DNA of 35,546 nt from an uncultured Ruminococcus sp. (GTDB lineage: Bacteria; Bacillota; Clostridia; Oscillospirales; Ruminococcaceae), in assembly GCA_937926145.1 (NCBI GenBank), contig CALANW010000171.1, positions 1-35,546 of the forward strand, in the 5' to 3' direction. The position numbers and the translations under genes are program-made. Positions 1-7,596 of this stretch are shown here, piece by piece; the stretch's first letter is position 1; every line of letters begins with the position of its first letter. Under the pieces are notes generated by a model. It saw only the letters and a list, made by a program, of their open reading frames with translations. It searched no databases and had not been told where the DNA came from.

Positions 1-1
1 A

Positions 2-101
2 TACTAATTTTTAAACTGAAAGTGTACAAAAAATCAAGCAAAAGCTCGAATAAATGGCTTTTGCGCCGATTTTTTGTCTACACTTTGATTAAAAATTAGT
101 A
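2..101. mobile_element. MITE-like hairpin element, copy E1
   Basis: A 100-bp imperfect palindrome begins TACTAATTTTTAA and ends TTAAAAATTAGTA, with inner arms ACAAAAAATCAAGCAAAAGC and GCTTTTGCGCCGATTTTTTG. The right side is followed by TTA at 102-104; the left flank is cut by the window edge. It differs from copy E2 at one base (position 56, G versus A). No ORF is present, so it would depend on a transposase supplied elsewhere. Confidence 0.75.
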
Positions 102-244
102 TTACATATAAAAAAGGAACTGCTTGACTATGGATTTACGGTCGGCAAAATTTCTGTGAAATAACAGACGGTTTTGTTTCAAAAATTATTGAAAAAAACG
201 CAAGTGTATAATTTAAGGCAAAACAGACATTAGGGGTGACATAT

Positions 245-1312
245 ATGAACAAAGAATGGTCGGAAATGAACGACGAAATACAGGAGCTTATCAAAAAAGA
301 AAGCACCTTTAAGGACGGCATCAGCAAGCTTATCGAACTGCGGAACAGCCTTTTTGAACAGATAACTCAGATCGTGAACAGCTATCCCGAAAAAGCCTTT
401 TCCGAAATGCAGTTCGCAGGCGCAGACGGCTATCACAGCAAGACCCTCGCCTACTCGATATGACATATTTTCCGCATCGAAGATATCGTTATGCACACGC
501 TTATTGCGAATAATGAACAGATACTTTTGGCGAACGGTTTTGACAAAAGCACCAACTCCCCTATCATCACTACGGGAAACGAGCTTCAAGGTGAAGCTAT
601 CGCGGATTTTTCTCGAAAGCTTGATATTGCGAAGCTTTATGAATATACAAAGGCTGTTATGATTTCCACGAACGATATTCTTCTGAATATGGAATTTTCT
701 CAGACGAAGCGGAAATTCACCGAAGAGGACAGAAAAAGAATTGCCGATTCGAGCTGCGTGAGCAATGATGAAAACGCTGTATGGCTCATCGATTACTGGT
801 GCGGAAAGGATATCCGCGGATTGATAAAAATGCCGTTCAGCCGACATTGGATAATGCACATCGAAGCAATGCTCCGCATAAAAAACAAGCTTTGCAAACT
901 TGCACGAAAAGGCGTTGACCCCGTTGCTTACTGCGGATTTTCCTGCAATCATTGCTTCCTAAGCGAATGGTGCGGCGGCTGTCGGACAGAGTATAATGTC
1001 TGCTCGTTTGCGACCTGCTCCCCCGATAAAAAATGCCCGAACGTGACCTGCTGTACCGAAAAAGGTATTGACGGCTGTTACGAATGTACCGACATTGAAA
1101 GCTGTCACAAAGGCTTCTATATTGAGGGCAATGACGGTGCGAACGCTGCAAAAGCGCAGGCTATGTTCATACATAAATACGGCAAAAAAGCCTTTCTCAA
1201 AGTTCACGACAAGCTTCACGAAAAATATAATTTCTCCAAAACTCAGGAATTTCTCGGACAGGATATGCACGAGGGCCTGAAACTGCTTGAAAATACTTAT
1301 ACTAATTTTTAA
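245..1312 (+). pseudogene. DinB-like / DUF3795 fusion protein, interrupted by in-frame TGA
   Basis: This is one reading frame of 355 codons broken by a TGA at 461-463. The start is ATG 245, six bases after AGGGGTG; an in-frame GTG at 236 is less likely. The N-terminal half resembles the DinB/DfsB four-helix metal-binding fold: a His follows the stop (HIFRIED) and there is a later RHWIMHIEAM motif. The C-terminal part, from about YCGFSCNHC, is a Cys-rich DUF3795-type domain with many paired cysteines that probably bind metal. In this family Trp commonly sits where the TGA is, so a TGG-to-TGA change is the simplest reading. Other genes here use TGG for Trp and TGA as stop, so recoding is unlikely. 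The last codons (Y-T-N-F-stop) are supplied by element E2. Function is unknown; a thiol- or metal-dependent detoxification role would be a guess. Confidence 0.75.
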
Positions 1313-1399
1313 ACTGAAAGTGTACAAAAAATCAAGCAAAAGCTCGAATAAATAGCTTTTGCGCCGATTTTTTGTCTACACTTTGATTAAAAATTAGTA
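1300..1399. mobile_element. MITE-like hairpin element, copy E2
   Basis: A 100-bp element is bounded by 3-bp direct repeats TTA at 1297-1299 and 1400-1402. Its ends TACTAATTTTTAA and TTAAAAATTAGTA form terminal inverted repeats, and the whole unit folds into one long hairpin. It matches E1 at 99 of 100 positions and has the same orientation. Its left end provides the final four codons and the stop of the upstream interrupted gene. Confidence 0.8.
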
Positions 1400-1419
1400 T
1401 TACAACGATAGGTGACAAA

Positions 1420-1956
1420 ATGAAAAGATACATTGCTTTGCTCCGAGGAATAAACATCAGCGGCAGGAATAAAATTGTTATGGCTGAACTGAAAACAGCA
1501 TTTGAAAAACTTGGCTTCACCGATGTAAAAACGTATCTCAACAGCGGAAATGTCATTTTTTCCGCTGAAAAAGACTTCACCCCGGACGAAATAAAAGAAA
1601 TGATAAGCGAAAGCTTCGGCGTTCAGACCGAGGTCTACGTTACCGACAGCGAAAAGGTCGCCGACATTCTGCAAAACGTCCCCGACTGGTGGGGAACGTC
1701 TGACAAAGCCATTTACGATAACCTTATCTTCGTAATGCCGACTATGACAGCGGAAAAAATTGCCGCAAAGATCGGCGAGCCGTCCCAAAAACTTGAAAAG
1801 ATATTCATATACAAGGACGTTATCTTCTGGTCGTTCGACAGAAAGAACTACGCAAAGGCAAACTGGTGGAAAAAGACCGCAAGCGCAGGCATCGGCGAAT
1901 TTCTCACCATACGAACTGCCAACACGGTGAGGAAAATTTCCGCGCTTTGCGGCTGA
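1420..1956 (+). CDS. DUF1697 family protein
   Basis: A 178-residue protein starts at ATG 1420 behind AGGTGA. It opens with MKRYIALLRGINISGRNKI and continues with LNSGNVIFSAE. These are the hallmark motifs of the DUF1697 family (small cytoplasmic proteins of about 175-180 residues), and its length is normal. The molecular function of the family is not established. The 3' end is 15 bp before the next gene, so the two are probably co-transcribed. Element E2 ends 20 bp upstream of the start, so any promoter must lie inside E2 or read through from upstream. Confidence 0.85.
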   Translation: MKRYIALLRGINISGRNKIVMAELKTAFEKLGFTDVKTYLNSGNVIFSAEKDFTPDEIKEMISESFGVQTEVYVTDSEKVADILQNVPDWWGTSDKAIYDNLIFVMPTMTAEKIAAKIGEPSQKLEKIFIYKDVIFWSFDRKNYAKANWWKKTASAGIGEFLTIRTANTVRKISALCG

Positions 1957-1971
1957 CAGAAGGAGAACTTT

Positions 1972-2538
1972 ATGCAGTTCAATAGGCTTTTTAAAATCAT
2001 TACCGTTGTCACAGCGGTGCTTGCGTTGGTATTTTTTATCCTTTACAAAGCGTATCTTTCCACACTTTGGTTCTCGCTGACAATAACATTCGCAACGATG
2101 TTTTACCATTTCGCAATGCGGCTCGCTGTAGGTGCAGCTGTCGATCATTTTACCAAAGACGGAATAAACACGCAAAGCAGGTGGTTCTGTGAAACGAAGA
2201 TTGAAAAGAAGCTGTACAAGCTTCTGCGGGTGAAAAAGTGGAAGCGCTTTGTCCCGACTTGGCAGCCGGAGAATTTTTCGCTTGAACACAACGATATGAA
2301 AAAGATCATTGAAAATATGTGTGCGGCGGAGATGATCCACGAACTGATAATCCTGCTCGGATATGCTTCGCTGTTGTTCAGCTTTTTTACGCCCGACCCT
2401 AAAAGGTATGTCTTTATCTTCGTGATAACTGCATTTTTCGCAGGACTTTGCGATACTTTTTTCGTTATCCTGCAAAGATATAACCGTCCGAGAATGGTTA
2501 GGCTTTATAAAAGAAGTGAAGCCGAAAAACAATCATAA
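1972..2538 (+). CDS. Small integral membrane protein, CrtO acyltransferase-like
   Basis: A 188-residue protein starts at ATG 1972 behind AGAAGGAG. Hydrophobic segments lie at about residues 9-25, 30-50, 122-140 and 144-165, implying about four membrane spans. A central cytosolic stretch contains RWFCETKIEKKLYKLLRVKKWKR. This W-(x)n-L-K-V-K-K-W-K arrangement recalls the glycosyl-diaponeurosporenoate acyltransferase (CrtO) superfamily, but I cannot confirm membership by eye. There are no carotenoid genes nearby, so a specific substrate should not be assumed. It follows the DUF1697 gene with a 15-bp gap. Confidence 0.6.
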   Translation: MQFNRLFKIITVVTAVLALVFFILYKAYLSTLWFSLTITFATMFYHFAMRLAVGAAVDHFTKDGINTQSRWFCETKIEKKLYKLLRVKKWKRFVPTWQPENFSLEHNDMKKIIENMCAAEMIHELIILLGYASLLFSFFTPDPKRYVFIFVITAFFAGLCDTFFVILQRYNRPRMVRLYKRSEAEKQS

Positions 2539-2606
2539 TTCTATCGCCGATCCTGCCGAAAGGCTTGATCTATATATTCATATTTTACATTAAAGGAGAA
2601 CGCTGT

Positions 2607-2645
2607 TTGAAGAAAAACAACACCTTGGAGATTGTATTAGCCTGA
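2607..2645 (+). CDS. Possible 12-codon mini-ORF with good ribosome binding site
   Basis: AAAGGAG at 2592-2598 is followed, at good spacing, by TTG 2607 and 11 further codons ending in TGA: a peptide starting M-K-K-N-N-T-L. A hairpin GTATTAGCC / GGCTAATAC overlaps its 3' end (about 2634-2663), and element E3 is inserted at the right arm. It may be a leader peptide for the GNAT gene, a truncated remnant or chance. Support is weak. Confidence 0.25.
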   Translation: MKKNNTLEIVLA

Positions 2646-2661
2646 CGGAGGTTTTGGCTAA

Positions 2662-2761
2662 TACTAAACACCAATAAAATAAAGGAAAAAATCTGCGTCG
2701 AAATCCCATATATTCAAGATTGTCGGCTTGATTTTTTCCAAATTTTAAATGGTGTTTAGTA
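2662..2761. mobile_element. MITE-like hairpin element, copy E3 (divergent)
   Basis: A 100-bp palindromic element has ends TACTAAACACCA and TGGTGTTTAGTA and is flanked by TAA at 2659-2661 and 2762-2764. Read on the minus strand it carries the family core AAAAAATCAAGCC. It shares the outermost hexamer with E1/E2 but otherwise resembles E5, so it is a diverged subfamily. It lies in the gap before the acetyltransferase gene. Confidence 0.65.
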
Positions 2762-2822
2762 TAATACATTTTCCGCCAAACCTCCCAGAACCGCAGTCAA
2801 CGATCATCAGGAGGATTAAATA

Positions 2823-3449
2823 ATGAATAAAATTGACTATATCATTCGCTTGGAAAACAACAATGAACACCGTGAGGTCGAGAACCTTGTAAGAGAATCA
2901 TTCTGGAACGTCTACCGCCCAGGCTGCACAGAGCATTATGTGCTTCATCAGCTGCGAAACGACCCTGCCTTCGTCCCCGAGCTTGACTTTGTTATGGAAA
3001 AGGACGGAAAGCTCATCGGTCAGAATATGTTCATGAGGGCGTCCATCACCGCAGATGACGGCAGGAATATCCCGATAATGACGATGGGTCCGATATGCAT
3101 TTCGCCCGAATTCAAGCGCAAAGGCTACGGCAAGAAACTGCTCGACTATTCGCTTGAAAAGGCGGCAGAACTCGGTGCAGGTGCGCTCTGCTTCGAGGGG
3201 AACATCGACTTTTACGGCAAGAGCGGCTTCACTTATGCAAGAGAGTTCGGTATCCGCTATCACGGTCTGCCCGAGGATGCGGACGATTCGTTCTTCCTCT
3301 GCAAGGAGCTTAAAACGGGATATCTTGACGGCATAACGGGCGTTTACGCTCCGCCGCAGGGTTACTTCGTTGACGAAGCCGAAACGGAAGAATTCGACAA
3401 GCTTTTTCCGCCAAAGGAAAAGCTTAAACTTCCGGGTCAGCTATTCTGA
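2823..3449 (+). CDS. GNAT family N-acetyltransferase
   Basis: A 208-residue protein starts at ATG 2823 after CAGGAGGAT. It shows the acetyl-CoA binding motif A, with PICISPEFKRKGYGKKLL at about residues 90-107, followed by the helix DYSLEKAAELGA. A C-terminal strand ALCFEGNIDFYGKSGF is typical of GNAT enzymes of the YhbS/Eis-like type. It probably transfers acetyl from acetyl-CoA to a small amine or peptide; the substrate cannot be told. It appears to be a single-gene unit: element E3 lies upstream and a strong bidirectional terminator downstream separates it from convergent capA. Confidence 0.88.
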   Translation: MNKIDYIIRLENNNEHREVENLVRESFWNVYRPGCTEHYVLHQLRNDPAFVPELDFVMEKDGKLIGQNMFMRASITADDGRNIPIMTMGPICISPEFKRKGYGKKLLDYSLEKAAELGAGALCFEGNIDFYGKSGFTYAREFGIRYHGLPEDADDSFFLCKELKTGYLDGITGVYAPPQGYFVDEAETEEFDKLFPPKEKLKLPGQLF

Positions 3450-3468
3450 TCTTTCCAAATGAACAGCA

Positions 3469-3498
3469 ACAGCCGCAGGCAATTTTGTCTGCGGCTGT
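3469..3498. terminator. Bidirectional intrinsic terminator
   Basis: A perfect 10-bp stem, ACAGCCGCAG at 3469-3478 with CTGCGGCTGT at 3489-3498, is followed by a T-rich run. It lies between the convergent acetyltransferase (+) and CapA (-) genes and can serve both. Confidence 0.85.
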
Positions 3499-3504
3499 TT
3501 GTGT

Positions 3505-5466
3505 TTAATCGGTGGAAATTTCATCTTCACTTTTATCATTTATTTGACGTGAGTCATAGTCAAAATTCTTTAAATTGAAGAAATCAAAGCCCTGCTCTGT
3601 CCAGTCCTGCTTTATGAACTGCACAAGCTCGGAAAGCAATGACTTCTGCGTGAATTTTACGGGGTTGTTTTTAGTTGTTGTTATGAGCGAGGCTTCTTCG
3701 CCAATGATATCCATATCCAAATTGGGTAGTGAAGCGTCTTTGACGGTGATTTCAGCATTTCCGACGTGATAAGCTATATCTGCGCCGTTCACATTGAAAA
3801 CGTAATACACCAGTTCTGGTATCGCAACACAGCTCGTTCCGTTATAGCCCGAAACGGCGGAAACTATCCTCTGACCGACGGCATAGGGAGGGTCGTCTTT
3901 TACCTGCTCGTTCGGCAAGCCTGCTTTTGCGAGATCTATCGTCATATCTATCGGCGTATCGTTCAGATAGTCATAATAGATATGCGCTTTGTACAGGGTC
4001 GTGCTGTATTTGAAAATATCATCGCCAGTTTTTTTGACCGCTTCTTCGGGCGGATACTGCGAAATTATCTCATAGCCGACAAAGCTTACGTCCTCATATG
4101 TGTTCACATACTTCCGGAGCTCCTCATACGAGTCTGCACTTCCCGAGTGGCTGTCCGCAAATTTCACATTGTCATATATCGGCGTGAAGCTTTCACTGAG
4201 TGCATAGTCGGCACTGTCCAATTTGGTATCGGAAGCTTTGCTTTCACCTAAAAATTCGGGTGAAACGGTTTCGTTGATAACGCTGTCGATATAGTCCATA
4301 TCAAAACGGTACGAAGAGTTTATACCGTGGCTTTTTGCAAGCTCATCGCTGTACTGCGAATAAAAATAGACTCGGTTATCGGAAAAGTTCGCACCGTAAT
4401 GCTGTATTGTCGGAAGAAGCGAAACATAGGTTATGTACGGCTCGCCGTCATCATATCGGTCAACGTAGAAGTCAAGTACACCGCCGATGAGATTTCTCGG
4501 CTTTGACTGTGCCGAAACGAAATTGCCGAGCGAATATGCGCAGAGCATTTTTCCGCCGTCCTCGCGCTCTATCCACTCGATGTCGCGGAGAACATGGGGG
4601 TGAGTTCCGATTATAACGTCTGCGCCCGCATCGGCAAGCTTTTTCGCCGTGCTTCGCTGGATATCGGAAATAACGCTTGAATCCTCAACACCCCAGTGAA
4701 GTGAAACTATGCAGAGGTCAGATATTTCTTTCGCTTTTTTTATGTCGCTCACCATACCGTCAACATCGTTCGCATCGCCTATGACAAGCTCCGAATCGGC
4801 AGGAAGCCTAAGACCGTTAAGACTTTCCGTATAGGAAAGAAACGAGAACGTCACGCCCTGCTCGGTGAGCGTTCGGATATTTTCTTTGTCTTCGATATTG
4901 CGGTATGCACCGAGGACAACTGCTTCGGGATGCGAGTCCCAATAGTCAAGGCAGGCTGAAAGTCCGCTTGCGTCCTTGTCGAGAACGTGATTGTTCGCTA
5001 TTGTGAAAACATCAAAGCCGATTTTTATCATATAGTCGCCGAGCGCTTTCGGGCTGTTGAACCTCGGGTAGGTGGACGGCTTGACCGTATCATTGCAGAT
5101 AAGCGTTTCCTGATTGAGTATCGCAATATCGGCACTTTCGATATAATCATCAACGTTGTCATATTCGTAAGCGAAGTCGTAGCCGTTCCAATTTGCGCGG
5201 CACGCCGCCTGCTCGTAAAGACTGCTGTGGATAAGGTTGTCCCCTGCCGCCGCGATGTGTATATGCGAAGTCAACTGCGGCTCATGCACGGTTTCGGCGG
5301 CCGTTGTTTCGGTAGTTTCAACAGTCGTTTCGGCAGTTGTTTCTTCCGATACTATATCAGTGCGGATAGTAGCCTCGGCAGGAATTGCTTCTTCGACCTT
5401 TGAACAGCCCGAAGCAAATAAAAACGAAACGGCAAGCAGAAACGAGCTTGCTTTATGAATTTTCAT
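3505..5466 (-). CDS. CapA family lipoprotein (PGA_cap metallophosphoesterase fold) with C-terminal extension
   Basis: A 653-residue protein. ATG 5466 is chosen because GAGGGG sits just upstream; a longer TTG start at 5481 would begin on the ribosome binding site. An N-terminal lipoprotein signal ends in a lipobox (FLFASGC). A Thr/Glu-rich linker (TTAETTVETTETTAAET) follows, then the CapA domain with AAGDNLIH, NQETLI, IANNHVLD, SLHWGVE, IIGTHPHVL and YSLGNF. These match the PGA_cap family, a calcineurin-like fold associated with poly-gamma-glutamate or other capsule synthesis. Beyond about residue 380 there are roughly 270 residues I do not recognise, well past the usual length of about 350-400. 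No other capsule genes are adjacent. It probably acts on the outer face of the membrane. The linker resembles that of the lipoprotein at 17592-19070. Confidence 0.85.
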   Translation of the reverse strand: MKIHKASSFLLAVSFLFASGCSKVEEAIPAEATIRTDIVSEETTAETTVETTETTAAETVHEPQLTSHIHIAAAGDNLIHSSLYEQAACRANWNGYDFAYEYDNVDDYIESADIAILNQETLICNDTVKPSTYPRFNSPKALGDYMIKIGFDVFTIANNHVLDKDASGLSACLDYWDSHPEAVVLGAYRNIEDKENIRTLTEQGVTFSFLSYTESLNGLRLPADSELVIGDANDVDGMVSDIKKAKEISDLCIVSLHWGVEDSSVISDIQRSTAKKLADAGADVIIGTHPHVLRDIEWIEREDGGKMLCAYSLGNFVSAQSKPRNLIGGVLDFYVDRYDDGEPYITYVSLLPTIQHYGANFSDNRVYFYSQYSDELAKSHGINSSYRFDMDYIDSVINETVSPEFLGESKASDTKLDSADYALSESFTPIYDNVKFADSHSGSADSYEELRKYVNTYEDVSFVGYEIISQYPPEEAVKKTGDDIFKYSTTLYKAHIYYDYLNDTPIDMTIDLAKAGLPNEQVKDDPPYAVGQRIVSAVSGYNGTSCVAIPELVYYVFNVNGADIAYHVGNAEITVKDASLPNLDMDIIGEEASLITTTKNNPVKFTQKSLLSELVQFIKQDWTEQGFDFFNLKNFDYDSRQINDKSEDEISTD

Positions 5467-5510
5467 TTTGTTACCCCTCAAAAAATAATTATCGAAATAT
5501 TGTTTTCATA

Positions 5511-5539
5511 ATTATAGTAAATTTTCGTCAAAAAATCAA
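5511..5539 (-). promoter_or_regulatory. Promoter of the CapA gene
   Basis: On the minus strand, TTGATT (5534-5539) and TATAAT (5511-5516) are separated by 17 bp, about 45 bp before the ATG at 5466. Confidence 0.6.
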
Positions 5540-5586
5540 GCATTTCATCAAAAAATACAAGCCAAAAAAAATTATTTCAAAAAATC

Positions 5587-5598
5587 GAACAAAAGTTC
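5587..5598 (+). promoter_or_regulatory. LexA (SOS/Cheo) box
   Basis: CGAACAAAAGTTC carries the Gram-positive LexA consensus GAAC-N4-GTTC at 5587-5598. It abuts the -35 element of the polymerase promoter. A second, half-matching site GAACATATATGC lies at 5610-5621 inside the spacer. This fits SOS control of the Y-family polymerase/yolD operon. Confidence 0.8.
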
Positions 5599-5627
5599 TT
5601 GCCAAAATCGAACATATATGCTATAAT
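5599..5627 (+). promoter_or_regulatory. Promoter of the Y-family polymerase operon
   Basis: TTGCCA (5599-5604), a 17-bp spacer and TATAAT (5622-5627) precede the polymerase start by 21 bp. LexA bound at 5587-5598 would block RNA polymerase here. Confidence 0.75.
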
Positions 5628-5648
5628 ATAAGCAAAAGGAGTGAGAGT

Positions 5649-7148
5649 ATGGAACAGCATGATCGGATATATATTGCAATAGACTTAAAATCATTTTATG
5701 CTTCGGTCGAATGTGTTGAGCGTGGACTTGACCCGCTCGGCGTGAATCTTGTTGTTGCCGACCCGTCACGAACGGAAAAAACTATCTGCCTTGCCGTTTC
5801 GCCCTCGCTCAAAGCACACGGGATATCGGGCAGAGCACGCCTTTTCGAGGTGATCGAGCGTGTGAAGCAAGTCAACAACGAGCGCCGATACAAAGTACCG
5901 AACCGAAAATTCAGCGGAAAGTCCTATTATGCCGAAGAGCTTGCCAAAGAACCGTCGCTCGAACTTGACTACATCGTTGCGCCGCCGCGAATGGTAAAAT
6001 ATATGGAGGTCAGCACTCACATATACGAAATTTATCTGAAATACGTTGCCCCCGAGGACATTCATATTTATTCCGTGGACGAAGTTTTCATCGATGCGAC
6101 CGCTTATCTTGACACATACAAGCTTTCTCCGCGCGAATTTGCGGCAATGCTTATCAACGATGTTATGAACGAAACGGGCATCACCGCCACCGCAGGCATC
6201 GGAACGAACCTTTACCTTTGCAAGATCGCAATGGACATCGTTGCGAAGCATATCCCAGCCGACAAAAACGGCGTTCGCATCGCCGCGCTTGACGAGATGA
6301 ACTATCGTCGGTTCTTGTGGGCGCATACACCGCTCACGGACTTTTGGCGCGTGGGAAAAGGTTATGCCGACAAGCTTGAAAAAAACGGACTGCACACAAT
6401 GGGCGACATTGCCCGTGCTTCGCTCGACCCGAACGAGGAAAAATTTCTCTACAAGCTTTTCGGCGTAAATGCGGAGCTTCTCATTGACCATGCTTGGGGT
6501 TACGAACCCTGCACCATTGCGGATATAAAATCCTACCGCCCCGAATCGAACAGCCTAAGCACGGGGCAGGTGCTTCAATGCGCCTACACCGTCGCAAAGG
6601 CGCGCATCGTTATACGCGAAATGGCGGATATGCTCTCGCTCGACCTTGTGGACAAGCGGCTCGTCACCGATCAGATAGTTCTCACTATCGGCTATGACAA
6701 GGAAAACAGCGGCTACAAGGGCGAAAGCACCGTTGACCGCTACGGCAGGAGAATTCCCAAGCCTGCGCACGGAACGATAAATCTCCCGTTCAGAACGGCT
6801 TCGTCACGCATCATAACCGACGCTGTTGCGGAGCTTTACGACCGTATAACCGACCCGTCACTCTCCGTTCGGCGAATGTATGTTGTGGCGAATCATATCG
6901 TCAGCGAGAAGCAGGCTTCCGTCGAAAACGAAGAAGCCGTTCAGCTTGATTTTTTCACCGATATTGAGAAACTCGAACGTGAAAAAGCCGCTGAAAAGGA
7001 ATGCTTGCGCCGTGAAAAAGCAATGCAGTTATCAATGCTTGAAATAAAGAGAAAATACGGAAAAAACGCCGTTCTGCGCGGTATGAACTTTGAGGACGGC
7101 GCGACCGCGCGTGAGCGGAACGGTCAGGTCGGCGGTCACAAGGCGTAA
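5649..7148 (+). CDS. Y-family (UmuC/UvrX-like) error-prone DNA polymerase
   Basis: A 499-residue protein. ATG 5649 lies seven bases after AAAGGAGTG; the open frame extends upstream without a comparable start. Catalytic carboxylates are visible: Asp12 in IAIDLKSFYASVEC and Asp144-Glu145 in YSVDEVFIDA. AGIGTNLYLCKIAMD follows, then a helix-hairpin-helix region around WRVGKGYADKLEKNGLHT and the little-finger domain. The length and the YolD neighbour fit the Firmicutes UvrX/YqjW type, which performs translesion synthesis during SOS. A LexA box overlaps the promoter region. It overlaps no gene; the YolD-like gene starts 22 bp after its stop. Confidence 0.92.
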   Translation: MEQHDRIYIAIDLKSFYASVECVERGLDPLGVNLVVADPSRTEKTICLAVSPSLKAHGISGRARLFEVIERVKQVNNERRYKVPNRKFSGKSYYAEELAKEPSLELDYIVAPPRMVKYMEVSTHIYEIYLKYVAPEDIHIYSVDEVFIDATAYLDTYKLSPREFAAMLINDVMNETGITATAGIGTNLYLCKIAMDIVAKHIPADKNGVRIAALDEMNYRRFLWAHTPLTDFWRVGKGYADKLEKNGLHTMGDIARASLDPNEEKFLYKLFGVNAELLIDHAWGYEPCTIADIKSYRPESNSLSTGQVLQCAYTVAKARIVIREMADMLSLDLVDKRLVTDQIVLTIGYDKENSGYKGESTVDRYGRRIPKPAHGTINLPFRTASSRIITDAVAELYDRITDPSLSVRRMYVVANHIVSEKQASVENEEAVQLDFFTDIEKLEREKAAEKECLRREKAMQLSMLEIKRKYGKNAVLRGMNFEDGATARERNGQVGGHKA

Positions 7149-7170
7149 ATTTTTCAAGGGAGGAAATGTC

Positions 7171-7596
7171 TTGTCTGCGCTGAAAGCAACTCATAAATAT
7201 GACGATATAATCAACTTGCCGCACCACACATCGACAACACGTCAGCCAATGTCAAGGATAAGCCGCGCGGCGCAGTTCGCCCCATTCGCGGCTTTGACAG
7301 GATTCGAGGACTGCACGGACGAAGCCGCCCGACTTACCTCCGAGAAGCCCGAACTTACCGAAACGATGCAGAACGAGCTGAACGAAAAGCTTCGCATCAT
7401 TACCGAGCGGATAGCCGAACGCCCCGAAGTGACCGTGACCTTTTTCATTCCCGATGAGTTCAAAAAGGGCGGCGCGATAACACTTTTCAGAGGCTCGGTT
7501 CGGCGTATAGACGAGGTCGAGCGGAAGATGATCTTCACCGACCGCACTGAGATTTGGCTTGACAATATTTTGAATATAAGTATGGGGGAAAATTAA
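7171..7596 (+). CDS. YolD-like protein
   Basis: A 141-residue protein from TTG 7171, seven bases after AAGGGAGG; the frame stays open upstream but overlaps the polymerase. Characteristic features are MSRISRAAQFAPFAALTGFED and the C-terminal strand FRGSVRRIDEVERKMIF. The YolD family lies next to UvrX-type polymerases in many Firmicutes and is thought to be their partner or modulator, possibly UmuD-like; the biochemical role is not settled. It forms an operon with the polymerase and shares one base (7596) with the following AraC gene. Confidence 0.85.
   Translation: MSALKATHKYDDIINLPHHTSTTRQPMSRISRAAQFAPFAALTGFEDCTDEAARLTSEKPELTETMQNELNEKLRIITERIAERPEVTVTFFIPDEFKKGGAITLFRGSVRRIDEVERKMIFTDRTEIWLDNILNISMGEN

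Noticed and set aside
114..164. A short reading frame (K-E-L-L-D-Y-G-F-T-V-G-K...) ending at TAA 162-164 that resembles the tail of a protein next to element E1.
   Set aside because: Only about 16 codons are open before an upstream stop and there is no start or match; it could be a gene remnant but cannot be supported.
461..463. TGA read as tryptophan (recoding) or selenocysteine in the DinB/DUF3795 gene.
   Set aside because: TGA ends many other genes here and TGG is used for Trp; no SECIS-like hairpin was recognised after the codon. A simple nonsense change is preferred.
1387..2532. Long minus-strand open frame (381 codons) opposite the DUF1697 and membrane-protein genes.
   Set aside because: It overlaps two well-supported genes on the other strand and shows no motif or start signal.
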